A stretch of 64,000 nt of DNA. Origin: Burkholderia sp. BCC1644 (GTDB lineage: Bacteria > Pseudomonadota > Gammaproteobacteria > Burkholderiales > Burkholderiaceae). The notes under the pieces were generated by a model. The model saw only the letters and a list, made by a program, of their open reading frames with translations, was not told where the DNA came from and ran no database searches. This document shows positions 1-8,462 of this stretch, piece by piece (the stretch's first letter is position 1; every line of letters starts with the position of its first letter). The DNA lies in contig NZ_CADFEI010000010.1 in NCBI RefSeq assembly GCF_902833225.1, forward strand, positions 1-64,000. Direction: 5' to 3'. The position numbers and the translations under genes were made by a program.

Positions 1-103
1 GCCACTCGCCACCAGGTGCAAGCACCCGTGCTGCCGTTCGACTTGCATGTGTAAGGCATGCCGCCAGCGTTCAATCTGAGCCAGGATCAAACTCTTCAGT
101 TTA
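1..103 (-). rRNA. rrs: 16S rRNA, 5' end only (partial)
   Basis: Read on the minus strand, this is the first ~100 nt of a bacterial small-subunit rRNA: the universal AGAGTTTGATCCTGGCTCAG primer site lies at about 78-97, followed by the start of the V1 region. The mature 5' end is placed near 103 by comparison with the usual start a few bases before that site. The rest of the gene lies beyond the left edge. The sequence is typical of Burkholderia and other betaproteobacteria. Confidence 0.97.
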
Positions 104-502
104 AACCTGTTACTGTTTTCGGTTCAGTTAAGAACCGGTCGCTCACTCAAAGCTGACAGGAATATGAATCACTTCATAAACCTGACTTACTTTAGTGTGA
201 GACTCTTGATACTTTCGCTATCTGATCCGAAGATCAGCTCGCTTCCATCAAGCGCCCACACTTATCGGCTGTTAATTTTTAAAGAGCATTTCTGCGAGAA
301 ACTTCGTGTTTCTCAGCAGCGCTGCGTTTTCAGCAGCAGAGAAGCGAGATTATGAACCGTGTTTCGCAGTTCGTCAACAACTTTTTACACGACATCGTTG
401 CGACTGCGGGGCTCAACTTCCTGTACCGCCGAGGCTCGTACCACCTGCCTCAACAGCACCGCTTCCCTTCCTCCCGCGCCGCGTTTCCGTTAGCGCGAAA
501 GA
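104..502 (-). promoter_or_regulatory. rrn operon leader with boxA
   Basis: This ~400-nt stretch between the 16S gene and its distal promoter has no credible protein gene. A boxA-like antitermination element, TGCTCTTTAAAAA on the minus strand, is at 276-288. A small stem with a TTCG loop (222-237, CTGATC/GATCAG) follows. This is the layout of a transcribed rRNA leader, where boxA recruits the Nus antitermination factors and leader sequences help form the 16S processing stem. Confidence 0.8.
349..377 (-). promoter_or_regulatory. rrn promoter P2
   Basis: On the minus strand TTGACG (372-377) and CATAAT (349-354) are separated by exactly 17 bp, each matching the sigma-70 consensus at five of six positions. 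It lies inside the leader, downstream of a second promoter, giving the tandem arrangement usual for rRNA operons. Confidence 0.75.
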
Positions 503-508
503 GGCGTG

Positions 509-565
509 ATTCTATGCATCTGCCCCGATCCGCGCAAGCCCCTTTGTGAAAAAAGTTTGAAAAAG
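509..565 (-). promoter_or_regulatory. rrn promoter P1 with UP-like element
   Basis: On the minus strand a TTGCGC -35 (532-537) and TAGAAT -10 (509-514) are spaced by 17 bp. Immediately upstream, 541-565 is an A/T-tract block at about -40 to -60, the position and composition of an UP element bound by the RNA polymerase alpha subunits. The same T tract forms the tail of the terminator of the upstream gene. Confidence 0.78.
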
Positions 566-592
566 CCCCCGTGCGCTGACGCGCACGAGGGC
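561..592 (-). terminator. Intrinsic terminator of the SGNH hydrolase gene
   Basis: On the minus strand a GC-rich stem (GCCCTCGTGCGC with GCGCACGGGGGC, 565-592) is followed by TTTTTC and further T-rich sequence. It lies about 75 bp after the stop of the hydrolase gene and directly before the rrn promoter. A 14-bp A/T palindrome, CTCTATATATAGAG at 650-663, lies between the stop and the terminator. Confidence 0.8.
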
Positions 593-668
593 TTCGGGCT
601 CGACGGACGACGTGGCACCGCTGACCTCCACGACGCCGGCAACACTTCCCTCTATATATAGAGAGGCA

Positions 669-1934
669 TCACTTGCCACCCGCCGCAGCCTGCAGCTGCT
701 CGACCGGCACCGCGTCGGCCATCGCCGTGTAGCCGGCGTCGCTCGGGTGAATACCGTCGCCGCTATCGTATCGGCGCTGCAGCACGCTCGGACGCGCCGG
801 GTCGCGCAGCGCCGCGTCGAAGTCGACCACGCCGTCGAAGCCGCCACCACTCCGGATCCACCGGTTCACCTCGAGCCGGATCGCTTCGCGCCCGGCCGGC
901 AACGCAGCCGGCGTGAGCGTCGCGCCGTATACCTTCACGCCCTGACGGTGCGCCGCCTCGATCAGCCAGCGATAGCCGTCGATCAGCGACGCGGCCGTGA
1001 CCTGCGTATGCGGGTGGTCGCAGTCGAGCCCCGCGCGCGGCGGCATCGCCGCGAAGTTGATGTCGTTGATGCCGATCAGCACGACCGCCGCCTTCACGCC
1101 CGCACGCGACAGCGCATCGCGTTCGAACCGCGACGCCAGCGACGTGCCGTAGCACGCGGAATCGCTGAGCAGCCGGTTCCCGCTGATCCCCAGATTCACG
1201 ACGCCGATCGAATCGGCTCCCGACGCCGTCAGCCGGCGCGCGAGCGCGTCAGGCCAGCGGCGGTTCCGGTTCACGCTGGAGCGCAGCCCGTCGGTGATCG
1301 AGTCGCCGATCGCAGCGACACTGGCGCGCGCGGTACCGGCTTCGACAGCCAGCTCGGACACCCATGCGTATTGCGTAAAACGAGTGCGGAACGCGGCGGC
1401 GCCCGGATCGCTCACGTGATCGCCCGGTACGGACACATAGTTGAACTGGTTCGACACGCGGTGCCAGACCGTCATGCGCTGGTTCGGCCCCATCTGGAGA
1501 CTGATCGCATAAGGCTGCGCGGCCATCACGTCGATGGCCACCGGATCGCTTTCGCGCTCCTGGCCCGGCGCGAGCGTCACCGATGACTTGCCGCCGAACC
1601 GGACCGGCACGGCCGCGCCGCCGGCAAGCGCCGCGCCCTCACCGGCACGCGCGAGGCTCGCGGCCTCGACGACCAGCGGCGCGCGGCCGTAGGCATTGCT
1701 GACGCGAATCCGCGCGGCGCGCCCCGACACCGTCGGGTACACGATCTGGCGCACGGTCCGCCCGGCCACGTCGGGCGCGCGGTAAAGCGGCGGCGGCGCG
1801 GCAAGGTCGGGAATCGGCTGCAGCGCGGTGGCCCACGCGGCAACCCATCCGGCCGGCGCGGCCGACGCCACGAGCGGCGACACGAAAACGGCCGCACCCA
1901 ACATGGCCGCGGCGAAACTGCTTCGGAATGACAT
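669..1934 (-). CDS. Exported SGNH/GDSL-family hydrolase
   Basis: A 421-residue secreted esterase or lipase of the SGNH superfamily, substrate unknown. An N-terminal signal peptide ends near ASAAPAG (about residue 24). The SGNH blocks are all visible in the second half: AIGDSITDG (nucleophile Ser), NLGISGNRL (Gly), IGINDIN (Asn) and [11 protein letters not shown] (Asp-His). The N-terminal ~180 residues form a separate beta-rich part seen in the long members of the family. I chose the ATG at 1934 because AGGAT lies 6-7 nt upstream; an ATG at 1949 would add five residues. It is transcribed towards the rRNA operon and is divergent from paaA. There is no obvious partner gene. Confidence 0.88.
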   Translation of the reverse strand: MSFRSSFAAAMLGAAVFVSPLVASAAPAGWVAAWATALQPIPDLAAPPPLYRAPDVAGRTVRQIVYPTVSGRAARIRVSNAYGRAPLVVEAASLARAGEGAALAGGAAVPVRFGGKSSVTLAPGQERESDPVAIDVMAAQPYAISLQMGPNQRMTVWHRVSNQFNYVSVPGDHVSDPGAAAFRTRFTQYAWVSELAVEAGTARASVAAIGDSITDGLRSSVNRNRRWPDALARRLTASGADSIGVVNLGISGNRLLSDSACYGTSLASRFERDALSRAGVKAAVVLIGINDINFAAMPPRAGLDCDHPHTQVTAASLIDGYRWLIEAAHRQGVKVYGATLTPAALPAGREAIRLEVNRWIRSGGGFDGVVDFDAALRDPARPSVLQRRYDSGDGIHPSDAGYTAMADAVPVEQLQAAAGGK

Positions 1935-2073
1935 CGGCAAAATCCTCATCGGAAAGCGGGCATTGTGCCGCAGAAGGCGCGAGACTCACGTGCGGGACCG
2001 CGCTTGTGCCGCCCGATCGCGCCCCGACGTCCCTCGTTTACCCGAGTCTCGCCGCAAATCCACAAGAAATTTA

Positions 2074-2101
2074 TTAACCGACCGGTCGGTTGGTTTATAC
2101 T
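2074..2101 (+). promoter_or_regulatory. paaA promoter with palindromic repressor operator
   Basis: A perfect 16-bp palindrome, AACCGACCGGTCGGTT, fills 2076-2091. It lies between a weak -35 (TTAACC, 2074-2079) and a TATACT -10 (2096-2101), so a bound dimer would block RNA polymerase. The ACCGACCGGTCGGT form is typical of TetR-family operators. A TetR-type regulator gene is the last member of this gene block. In Burkholderia the paa genes are known to be repressed through a conserved inverted repeat upstream of paaA and relieved by phenylacetyl-CoA; assigning this palindrome to the local regulator is inference. Confidence 0.82.
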
Positions 2102-2133
2102 TCGCACACATTCAACCGGACGAGAATCTCGCC

Positions 2134-3132
2134 ATGTACACGCAATCCCTCGACATCCCCGGCAACGTCGCGCCGCTCGACGCCGCAGCCGAGTCGCCCG
2201 AGCAGGCGCGGTTCGACGCGGTGATGGCAGCCGACGGCAAGATCGAACCGCAGGACTGGATGCCCGACGCCTATCGCAAGACGCTGGTGCGCCAGATCTC
2301 GCAGCACGCGCATTCGGAAGTCGTCGGCATGCTGCCGGAAGGCAACTGGATCTCGCGCGCGCCGAGCCTGAAGCGCAAGGCGATCCTGCTCGCGAAGGTC
2401 CAGGACGAAGCCGGCCACGGCCTCTATCTGTATAGCGCGGCCGAAACGCTCGGCGTGTCGCGCGATTCGCTGATCGACGCACTGCACGCCGGCAAGGCGA
2501 AATATTCGAGCATCTTCAACTATCCGACGCCGACCTGGGCCGACGTCGGCGTGATCGGCTGGCTCGTCGACGGCGCCGCGATCATGAACCAGATCCCGCT
2601 GTGCCGCTGCACGTACGGCCCGTACGCACGCGCGATGATCCGCGTGTGCAAGGAAGAGTCGTTCCACCAGCGCCAGGGTTTCGATGCCCTGCTGTCGATG
2701 ATGAAGGGCACCGACGCGCAGCGCGCGATGGTCCAGCAGGCCGTGGACCGCTGGTGGTGGCCGGTGCTGATGATGTTCGGCCCGAGCGACGCCGATTCGG
2801 TCCACAGCAGCCAGTCCGCGAAATGGGGCATCAAGCGGATCTCGAACGACGACCTGCGCCAGAAATTCGTCGACGCGACGGTCGACCAGGCGAAGGTGCT
2901 CGGCGTGACGCTGCCCGACCCCGACCTGAAATGGAACGAAGCGCGCGGCCATCACGACTACGGCACGATCGACTGGGACGAATTCTGGCGCGTGGTCAAC
3001 GGCGACGGCCCGTGCAACAAGGAACGCCTCGCGACCCGCGTGAAAGCACACGACGACGGCGCCTGGGTGCGCGAAGCCGCGCTCGCGCACGAAGCGAAGC
3101 GCCAGGCCCGCGCCGAACAGCACGCCGCCTGA
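2134..3132 (+). CDS. paaA: 1,2-phenylacetyl-CoA epoxidase, catalytic subunit PaaA
   Basis: A 332-residue catalytic subunit of the PaaABCE multicomponent oxygenase, which inserts oxygen into phenylacetyl-CoA to form the 1,2-epoxide, the first ring-attacking step of aerobic phenylacetate breakdown. The ferritin-like diiron ligands are visible as DEAGHG (E92, H95) and KEESFHQ (E174/E175, H178). I chose the ATG at 2134, 33 bp after the -10 element. The reading frame stays open upstream but that part is non-coding promoter DNA carrying the operator. It is the first gene of paaABCDE, 36 bp before paaB. Confidence 0.97.
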   Translation: MYTQSLDIPGNVAPLDAAAESPEQARFDAVMAADGKIEPQDWMPDAYRKTLVRQISQHAHSEVVGMLPEGNWISRAPSLKRKAILLAKVQDEAGHGLYLYSAAETLGVSRDSLIDALHAGKAKYSSIFNYPTPTWADVGVIGWLVDGAAIMNQIPLCRCTYGPYARAMIRVCKEESFHQRQGFDALLSMMKGTDAQRAMVQQAVDRWWWPVLMMFGPSDADSVHSSQSAKWGIKRISNDDLRQKFVDATVDQAKVLGVTLPDPDLKWNEARGHHDYGTIDWDEFWRVVNGDGPCNKERLATRVKAHDDGAWVREAALAHEAKRQARAEQHAA

Positions 3133-3168
3133 GCGGCAACACTCGAATTCAGGAATCAGGAGAAAGTG

Positions 3169-3453
3169 ATGAACAAGGAATGGCCGATCTGGGAAGTGTT
3201 CGTGCGCAGCAAGCAGGGCCTCGACCACAAGCATTGCGGCAGCCTGCACGCCGCCGACGCGACGATGGCGCTGCGCATGGCGCGCGACGTCTACACGCGC
3301 CGCCAGGAAGGCGTGAGCATCTGGGTGGTGCCGTCGTCGGCGATCACCGCGTCGGACCCGAGCGAAAAGGCCGAACTGTTCGAGCCGGCGGGCGACAAGA
3401 TCTACCGCCACCCGACGTTCTACACGCTGCCCGACGAAGTCAACCACATGTAA
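3169..3453 (+). CDS. paaB: 1,2-phenylacetyl-CoA epoxidase subunit PaaB
   Basis: A 94-residue subunit of the phenylacetyl-CoA epoxidase complex, of the usual family length. It is thought to have a structural role, bridging PaaAC units, and has no catalytic metal site. The N-terminal MNKEWPIWEVFVRSKQGLDH is characteristic. AGGAGAAA just before the start favours the ATG at 3169; a GTG immediately before it (3166) is the alternative. It lies between paaA and paaC with 10 bp to the next gene. Confidence 0.96.
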   Translation: MNKEWPIWEVFVRSKQGLDHKHCGSLHAADATMALRMARDVYTRRQEGVSIWVVPSSAITASDPSEKAELFEPAGDKIYRHPTFYTLPDEVNHM

Positions 3454-3463
3454 CGCCCGCGCC

Positions 3464-4267
3464 ATGACGATCACGCCCGAACACCTCTCCTACGTGCTGC
3501 GCCTCGCGGACAACGCGCTGATCCTCGGTCAGCGCAACGCCGAATGGTGCGGCCACGGCCCGATCCTCGAGGAAGACATCGCGCTCACCAACATGAGCCT
3601 CGACCTCATCGGCCAGTCGCGCATGCTGTATACGCACGCGGCCGAGCTCGAGCGCCAGCTCAACGGCGCGACGAAGACCGAGGACGACTACGCGTACTTC
3701 CGTACCGAGCGCGAATTCGCGAACTTCACGCTCGCCGAGCTGCCGCACTACGGTCCGGTCTCCGGCACCGCACACGCCGACAAGGACTACGCGGTGACAA
3801 TCGTGCGCAACTTCCTGTACGCGGCGCTGATGCTCCACGTATGGAGCGCGCTGGAAACGTCGACCGACACGCAGCTCGCCGCGATCGCCGCGAAATCGGT
3901 GAAGGAAACCCGCTATCACGTACAGCACGCACGCGAGTGGCTCGTGCGCCTCGGCGACGGTACCGACGCATCGCACCGCCGCGCGCAGGATGCGCTCGAC
4001 TACCTGATGCCGTACACGCGCGAATTCTTCGCGGCCGATGCGATCGACGACGCGATCGCCGCCCCCGGCATCGGCCCGGCACCGGCCGCGATCGAAGCCG
4101 CGTGGCGCGCCGACGTGGACGATGCGCTCGCCGAGGCGACGCTCGCCCTGCCGGCGCCCGTGAAGCACGTGACGACCGGCAAGCAGGGCGAGCACTCGGA
4201 GCACATGGGCTACCTGCTCGCCGAAATGCAGAGCCTCGCGCGCCAGCATCCCGGCGCGACCTGGTAA
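3464..4267 (+). CDS. paaC: 1,2-phenylacetyl-CoA epoxidase, structural subunit PaaC
   Basis: A 267-residue ferritin-like helical protein that pairs with PaaA. PaaC proteins keep the fold but not the diiron activity, and stabilise the catalytic subunit. Landmarks are RLADNALILGQRNAEWCGHG near the N-terminus and KETRYHVQHAREW at about residue 145. The ATG lies 10 bp after paaB and 25 bp separate it from paaD, consistent with one transcript. Confidence 0.96.
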   Translation: MTITPEHLSYVLRLADNALILGQRNAEWCGHGPILEEDIALTNMSLDLIGQSRMLYTHAAELERQLNGATKTEDDYAYFRTEREFANFTLAELPHYGPVSGTAHADKDYAVTIVRNFLYAALMLHVWSALETSTDTQLAAIAAKSVKETRYHVQHAREWLVRLGDGTDASHRRAQDALDYLMPYTREFFAADAIDDAIAAPGIGPAPAAIEAAWRADVDDALAEATLALPAPVKHVTTGKQGEHSEHMGYLLAEMQSLARQHPGATW

Positions 4268-4292
4268 CCGGCCAACGCCACGGAGCCCGACG

Positions 4293-4856
4293 ATGTCCGT
4301 CCAGACCGCCGCCCCTGCCCACGCCGCACCCGCCGTGCGCCATGACGATCCGCTGCTCGCCCGTGCGTGGGACGTGCTGGAAGCCGTGCCCGATCCGGAG
4401 ATCCCGGTCGTGTCGATCCGCGAGCTCGGCATCCTGCGCGACGTCCGCCGCGCGGACGACGGCCAGCTCGAAGTCGTGATCACGCCGACCTACTCGGGCT
4501 GCCCGGCCATGTCGCAGATCGCCGAGGACATCGCCGCCGCGCTGCAGGCCGCCGAACTGCCGCCCCACCGGATCGAGACGGTGCTCGCGCCCGCCTGGAC
4601 GACCGACTGGATCACGGAGGAAGCGCGCGACAAGCTCCGCGCGTACGGCATCGCGCCGCCGGTCGGGCAGTGCGGCAGCGCCTCACCGCGGGAAAACGTC
4701 GTGCGTTTCGTGCCGCGGCCGGTCGCGGCGCCCACCTGCCCGCGCTGCGGCTCCGCCCGCACCGAGCGTCTCGCGCAATTCGCGTCCACGGCCTGCAAGG
4801 CGCTGTATCGCTGCGTCGACTGCCGCGAACCCTTCGACTACTTCAAACCCTATTAA
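4293..4856 (+). CDS. paaD: Phenylacetate oxygenase maturation protein PaaD
   Basis: A 187-residue protein with two parts: an N-terminal MIP18/DUF59-type domain (VPDPEIPVVSIRELGILRDV, then TPTYSGCPAM with the conserved Cys) and a C-terminal zinc ribbon (CPRCG...CVDC). PaaD is not part of the purified epoxidase; it is believed to help assemble or repair iron-sulfur centres, probably of PaaE. The stop lies only 2 bp before paaE, so translation of the two is probably coupled. Confidence 0.95.
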   Translation: MSVQTAAPAHAAPAVRHDDPLLARAWDVLEAVPDPEIPVVSIRELGILRDVRRADDGQLEVVITPTYSGCPAMSQIAEDIAAALQAAELPPHRIETVLAPAWTTDWITEEARDKLRAYGIAPPVGQCGSASPRENVVRFVPRPVAAPTCPRCGSARTERLAQFASTACKALYRCVDCREPFDYFKPY

Positions 4857-4858
4857 AT

Positions 4859-5947
4859 ATGGCGACCCCGCAATTTCATCCGCTGCGTATCCGCGACGTG
4901 CGGCCAGAGACCGCCGACGCCGTGACCGTCTCCTTCGACGTGCCGCCCGAGCTGCGCGACGCCTACCGCTTCACGCAGGGCCAGTTCGTCACGCTGAAGA
5001 CCCACATCGACGGCGAGGAAACGCGCCGCTCGTATTCGATCTGCGTCGGCACGACGGACTACGACCGTGACGGCGAACTGCGCATCGGCATCAAGCGCGT
5101 GCGCGGCGGCCGCTTCTCGAACTTCGCGTTCGACTCGCTGAAGGCCGGCCACACGATCGACGTGATGACGCCGGACGGCCGCTTCTTCACGCACCTGAAC
5201 GCCGATCACGGCAAGCAGTACGTCGCGTTTTCCGGCGGCTCGGGGATCACGCCGGTGCTCGCGATCGTGAAGACGACGCTCGAACTCGAGCCGCGCAGCA
5301 CGTTCACGCTGATCTACGGGAACCGCAGCGTCGACGCGATCATGTTCGCGGAGGAGCTCGAGGACCTGAAGAACCGCTACATGAACCGCTTCATCCTGTA
5401 TCACGTGCTGTCGGACGACCTGCAGGACGTCGAGCTGTTCAACGGCGTGCTCGACCAGGCGAAATGTGCGGAATTCCTCGAAACGCTGACGCCGGCCGAT
5501 GCGATCGACGAAGCGTTCATCTGCGGCCCCGCGCCGATGATGGACGCGGCCGAAGCCGCGCTGAAGGCGGCCGGCGTGCCGCAGGCGAAGGTGCATGTCG
5601 AGCGCTTCGGCACGCCGCTGCCGCAAGCCGGCGCGCCGGTCGTCGAGATCACCGACCAGACACCGGCCGCCGACCTCGAAATCGTGCTCGATGGCAAGAA
5701 GCGCAAGCTGCGCCTGCCATACCAGGGCGTGAGCCTGCTCGACGTTGGCCTGCGCGCGGGCCTCGCGCTGCCGTACGCGTGCAAGGGCGGCGTGTGCTGC
5801 ACGTGCCGCGCGAAGGTGATCGAGGGCGAGGTGAGGATGGAGAAGAACTACACGCTCGAGGAGCATGAAGTGAAGGACGGCTTCGTGCTCACCTGCCAGT
5901 GCCACCCGATCAGCGACAAGGTCGTCGTGAGCTACGACGAGCGTTGA
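4859..5947 (+). CDS. paaE: 1,2-phenylacetyl-CoA epoxidase reductase PaaE
   Basis: A 362-residue flavin and iron-sulfur reductase that passes electrons from NAD(P)H to the PaaA diiron centre. The order is an FAD-binding ferredoxin-reductase domain (RRSYSICVG), an NAD(P)-binding domain (FSGGSGITPVL, then CGPAPMMDA) and a C-terminal plant-type 2Fe-2S ferredoxin domain (YACKGGVCCTC, Cys308/313/316, with the last ligand in LTCQCHP). The ATG at 4859 follows the paaD stop by 2 bp. A strong terminator follows at 6010-6060. Confidence 0.97.
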   Translation: MATPQFHPLRIRDVRPETADAVTVSFDVPPELRDAYRFTQGQFVTLKTHIDGEETRRSYSICVGTTDYDRDGELRIGIKRVRGGRFSNFAFDSLKAGHTIDVMTPDGRFFTHLNADHGKQYVAFSGGSGITPVLAIVKTTLELEPRSTFTLIYGNRSVDAIMFAEELEDLKNRYMNRFILYHVLSDDLQDVELFNGVLDQAKCAEFLETLTPADAIDEAFICGPAPMMDAAEAALKAAGVPQAKVHVERFGTPLPQAGAPVVEITDQTPAADLEIVLDGKKRKLRLPYQGVSLLDVGLRAGLALPYACKGGVCCTCRAKVIEGEVRMEKNYTLEEHEVKDGFVLTCQCHPISDKVVVSYDER

Positions 5948-6009
5948 GCGGCGTTGCGTCGCGGCGCCGAACGGTTTCTCGCCGTCACACATCTCGCTTA
6001 CACTAGGGG

Positions 6010-6060
6010 CCGCCGGCCGGCTGGACATCGCAATGTCCGCCCGGCCGGCGGTTTTCTTTT
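6010..6060 (+). terminator. Terminator at the end of paaABCDE
   Basis: CCGCCGGCCGG (6010-6020) pairs with CCGGCCGGCGG (6041-6051). The inner part contains a second stem (GGACAT/ATGTCC), and TTTTCTTTT follows. It lies 63 bp after paaE and ends 16 bp before the next start codon, so the next gene may depend on read-through or on a promoter not evident here. Confidence 0.85.
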
Positions 6061-6075
6061 GTTGACGACAGGCCG

Positions 6076-6900
6076 ATGAGTACCATTCATGTGATTCAGG
6101 GCGGCACCGCCGCCGCGTCGCTGCGCGAGGCACTCGCGCAAGCCGGGCGCGACGAGCGCGTCGTCGGATTGCTCGACGATCTCGGCGTCGGACCGCTCAA
6201 GGGCGCCGACGAGACGCCCGACACGCGCGCCGCCTTCTGGCACCACGTGCTCGGCGACCAGATCCCCGACTGGAACGCGGAAATCGAGGATGAATTCGCG
6301 CGTCTCGACCAGCTCGCGATGGAGTCGGGCCAGGTGGTCGTGTGGCACGCGCCGAGCGTCGGCGACAAGCTGCTGCTGCGCCGCGTCGCCTACCACCTGC
6401 GCAACGTGCCTCAGCGCCTGAACGAGGTACGGCTGTCGGCCGCCGATTTCGACTCGACGCAGCGCACGGCGCTGTCGCGCACCGACCAGGCCTGCTCGAC
6501 CGGGATGTTCTCGCCCGCGGAACTGGCGCGCAAACGCCCGGTGGCCGCGCCGATCTCGGTGCTGCGCATCGGCCGCCTCGCACTCGAATGGCAGGAAGCG
6601 AAGCACCTGAACGCCGAACTGCGCTACTGGGTCAGCAACACGATCAAGAGCGGCCACTACGCCGATCTCGACGCGCTGATCGTCTCGCGCGCGGAAGCCG
6701 ACTGGCTGCCCGCGCGACGCCTCGTCGGCAGCATCATGGCCGCCGCCGACCGCGGCGGGCTGTTCGTCAGCGATTCGATCGCCTGGTGGCGCTGCCGCGA
6801 GCTCGCGGCCGCCGGCCGGCTCGAGCTGCAGGACGACGCGCCCGACGCCCTCTCTTCCACGCAGGTGCGCGCGGCCCGTGCGGCTCTCGCGCACCGCTAA
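6076..6900 (+). CDS. DUF1835 domain protein (with DUF3658-like C-terminus)
   Basis: A 274-residue protein of unknown function. The N-terminal half (IHVIQGGTAAASLREAL, then DDLGVGPLKGAD and VVWHAPSVGDKLLLRR) matches what I know of DUF1835. The C-terminal ~90 residues, ending in STQVRAARAALAHR, are like the DUF3658 part that usually accompanies it. No signal peptide or membrane segment is seen. It sits between paaE and the TetR regulator, with a 16-bp gap to the latter, so the two are probably co-transcribed. A role in phenylacetate metabolism is possible but unproven. Confidence 0.78.
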   Translation: MSTIHVIQGGTAAASLREALAQAGRDERVVGLLDDLGVGPLKGADETPDTRAAFWHHVLGDQIPDWNAEIEDEFARLDQLAMESGQVVVWHAPSVGDKLLLRRVAYHLRNVPQRLNEVRLSAADFDSTQRTALSRTDQACSTGMFSPAELARKRPVAAPISVLRIGRLALEWQEAKHLNAELRYWVSNTIKSGHYADLDALIVSRAEADWLPARRLVGSIMAAADRGGLFVSDSIAWWRCRELAAAGRLELQDDAPDALSSTQVRAARAALAHR

Positions 6901-6916
6901 TCTTCCGCATTCGACC

Positions 6917-7522
6917 ATGGCCCGTACCCGAGCGCCCGACCACGAATCCCAGCGCGAACAGATCCTCGATCTGGCCGCCGAGAAATTCGCGCAGACGAGC
7001 TACCCGAGCACGTCGATGTCCGATCTCGCGACCGCGAGCGGCACGTCGAAGGCACGCCTCTATCACTATTACGAGAGCAAGGAAGCGATCCTGTTCGACC
7101 TGCTCGACCGCTACACCAAACGGCTGATGCTGATCATCGCCGAGGTGGAAGGCGCGAGCCAGCGGCGCGGCCTCAGCGAGCGCGACGCGTTCGCCGAACT
7201 CGTGCGCGCGTTCCTCGCCGAGTACGAGACGTCGCACAGCCGGCACGTCGCGCTGCTCAACGACGTGAAGTATCTCGAGGATGCGCAGCGCGAAATCGTG
7301 CTCGACCGCCAGCGCGACATCGTCGCGGCGTTCACGCGCCAGCTCGCCCGCGCGTACCCTGACCGCATCTCGAAGGAAAACCAGACATCGGTGACGATGA
7401 TGGTGTTCGGGATGATCAACTGGACGTTCACGTGGCTGAAGCCGGGCGGCCGCCTCGGCTATCGCGACTTCGCCGAGCAGGTGATCGACCTGATCGAACG
7501 CGGGCTGTCGACGGCCGCCTGA
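6917..7522 (+). CDS. paaR: TetR-family regulator of the paa genes, PaaR
   Basis: A 201-residue TetR-family repressor. The N-terminal helix-turn-helix reads MSDLATASGTSKARLYHYYESKEAIL (about residues 35-60, shown in part), followed by a helical ligand-binding domain. In betaproteobacteria the regulator next to paaABCDE is of this type and senses phenylacetyl-CoA. The likely target is the 16-bp palindrome in the paaA promoter at 2076-2091. I chose the ATG at 6917 (MARTRAPDHESQREQ); an upstream GTG or CTG in frame would run into the preceding gene. Confidence 0.9.
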   Translation: MARTRAPDHESQREQILDLAAEKFAQTSYPSTSMSDLATASGTSKARLYHYYESKEAILFDLLDRYTKRLMLIIAEVEGASQRRGLSERDAFAELVRAFLAEYETSHSRHVALLNDVKYLEDAQREIVLDRQRDIVAAFTRQLARAYPDRISKENQTSVTMMVFGMINWTFTWLKPGGRLGYRDFAEQVIDLIERGLSTAA

Positions 7523-7579
7523 TTGCCGCGCAGCAGCATGCGTTGCGTGACGGGCACACTGCGACCGCCCGTCGCGCAT

Positions 7580-7650
7580 TTCATATGATTAATTTTAAAT
7601 CCGTTAAAAATCAATTGGATAGAAAATTAACTAAGCGGATTTAGAATTTC
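7580..7650. other. A/T-rich island with inverted repeat
   Basis: This ~70-bp block is far richer in A/T than the surrounding sequence. It holds an 8-bp inverted repeat, TAAATCCG (7596-7603) and CGGATTTA (7636-7643), 32 bp apart. It lies between paaR and the next gene and may be part of that gene's control region or a site for a nucleoid protein. Confidence 0.4.
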
Positions 7651-7757
7651 CCCTCAGCACAAATAACGTCAAATACGGGTTTTCCCCAACCCCCGTCGGG
7701 TAAAATGCTGTTGCATTGCACAACCCGCTTGTGCAGCCACACACTGAGGAACCCACG

Positions 7758-8405
7758 ATGAACACGCAATTCAACGGCCCTGCCGAAGTCGTCGGCACGG
7801 TCGGTAGTGCGCCGGTTCTCGTCAGGGAACTGGCTTCCAAAGACCGTGAGCAGATGCTCACCCACTTTCTCTCGCTCGACGAAGAGGACCGCCTGCTGCG
7901 CTTCGGCCAGATGGTGCCCGACCACGTGATCGAGAACTATGTCCGCACGATCGACTTCGGTCGCGACACCGTGTTCGGCGTGTTCGACCACGACCTCGAA
8001 CTGATCGGCGTCGGCCACCTGGCCTATCTGCCGGCCGAGGGCGACAAGCGCACGGCCGAATTCGGCGTGTCGGTGCTCGAAAGCGCACGCGGCCGTGGCG
8101 TCGGCTCGAAGTTGTTCGAGCGCGCGGCGATCCGCAGCCGCAACACGCGCGTGACGATGCTGTACATGCATTGCCTGTCGCGTAACGCGACGATGATGCA
8201 CATCGCGAAGAAGTCCGGGATGCGGATCGAGTACGCGTACGGCGAAGCCGATGCGTACCTGTCGCTGCCGCCGGCCGACCACTCGACGATCATCGCCGAG
8301 ATGCTGCAGGAACAGGCCGCGGTGTTCGACTACGCGATGAAGCGCCAGGCGCACCGCACGACGAAGTTCATCGAATCGCTGATGCCCGCCGCGCTGACGG
8401 CGTAA
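7758..8405 (+). CDS. GNAT-family acetyltransferase
   Basis: A 215-residue protein with one GNAT fold, expected to move an acetyl group from acetyl-CoA to an amine; the substrate is unknown. The acetyl-CoA loop is ESARGRGVGSKLFERA (about residues 110-125), preceded by a beta-strand segment, FGVSVLE. The ATG at 7758 has TGAGGAA 6 nt upstream. A start at 7716 is possible in frame but lacks this site. A TAAAAT -10-like element is at 7701-7706. It stands alone, tail to tail with the Lrp-type gene. Confidence 0.85.
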   Translation: MNTQFNGPAEVVGTVGSAPVLVRELASKDREQMLTHFLSLDEEDRLLRFGQMVPDHVIENYVRTIDFGRDTVFGVFDHDLELIGVGHLAYLPAEGDKRTAEFGVSVLESARGRGVGSKLFERAAIRSRNTRVTMLYMHCLSRNATMMHIAKKSGMRIEYAYGEADAYLSLPPADHSTIIAEMLQEQAAVFDYAMKRQAHRTTKFIESLMPAALTA

Positions 8406-8462
8406 CATCGGCCAGCCGGGCCGCGTCGGTGGCGCGCCCGGCCTCCCTCCTTCCCCTCCCCG

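Noticed and set aside
1828-2133. In-frame extension of paaA to an upstream ATG
   Set aside because: The extension would cover the promoter and the 16-bp operator and overlap the divergent hydrolase gene; the family N-terminus begins at 2134.
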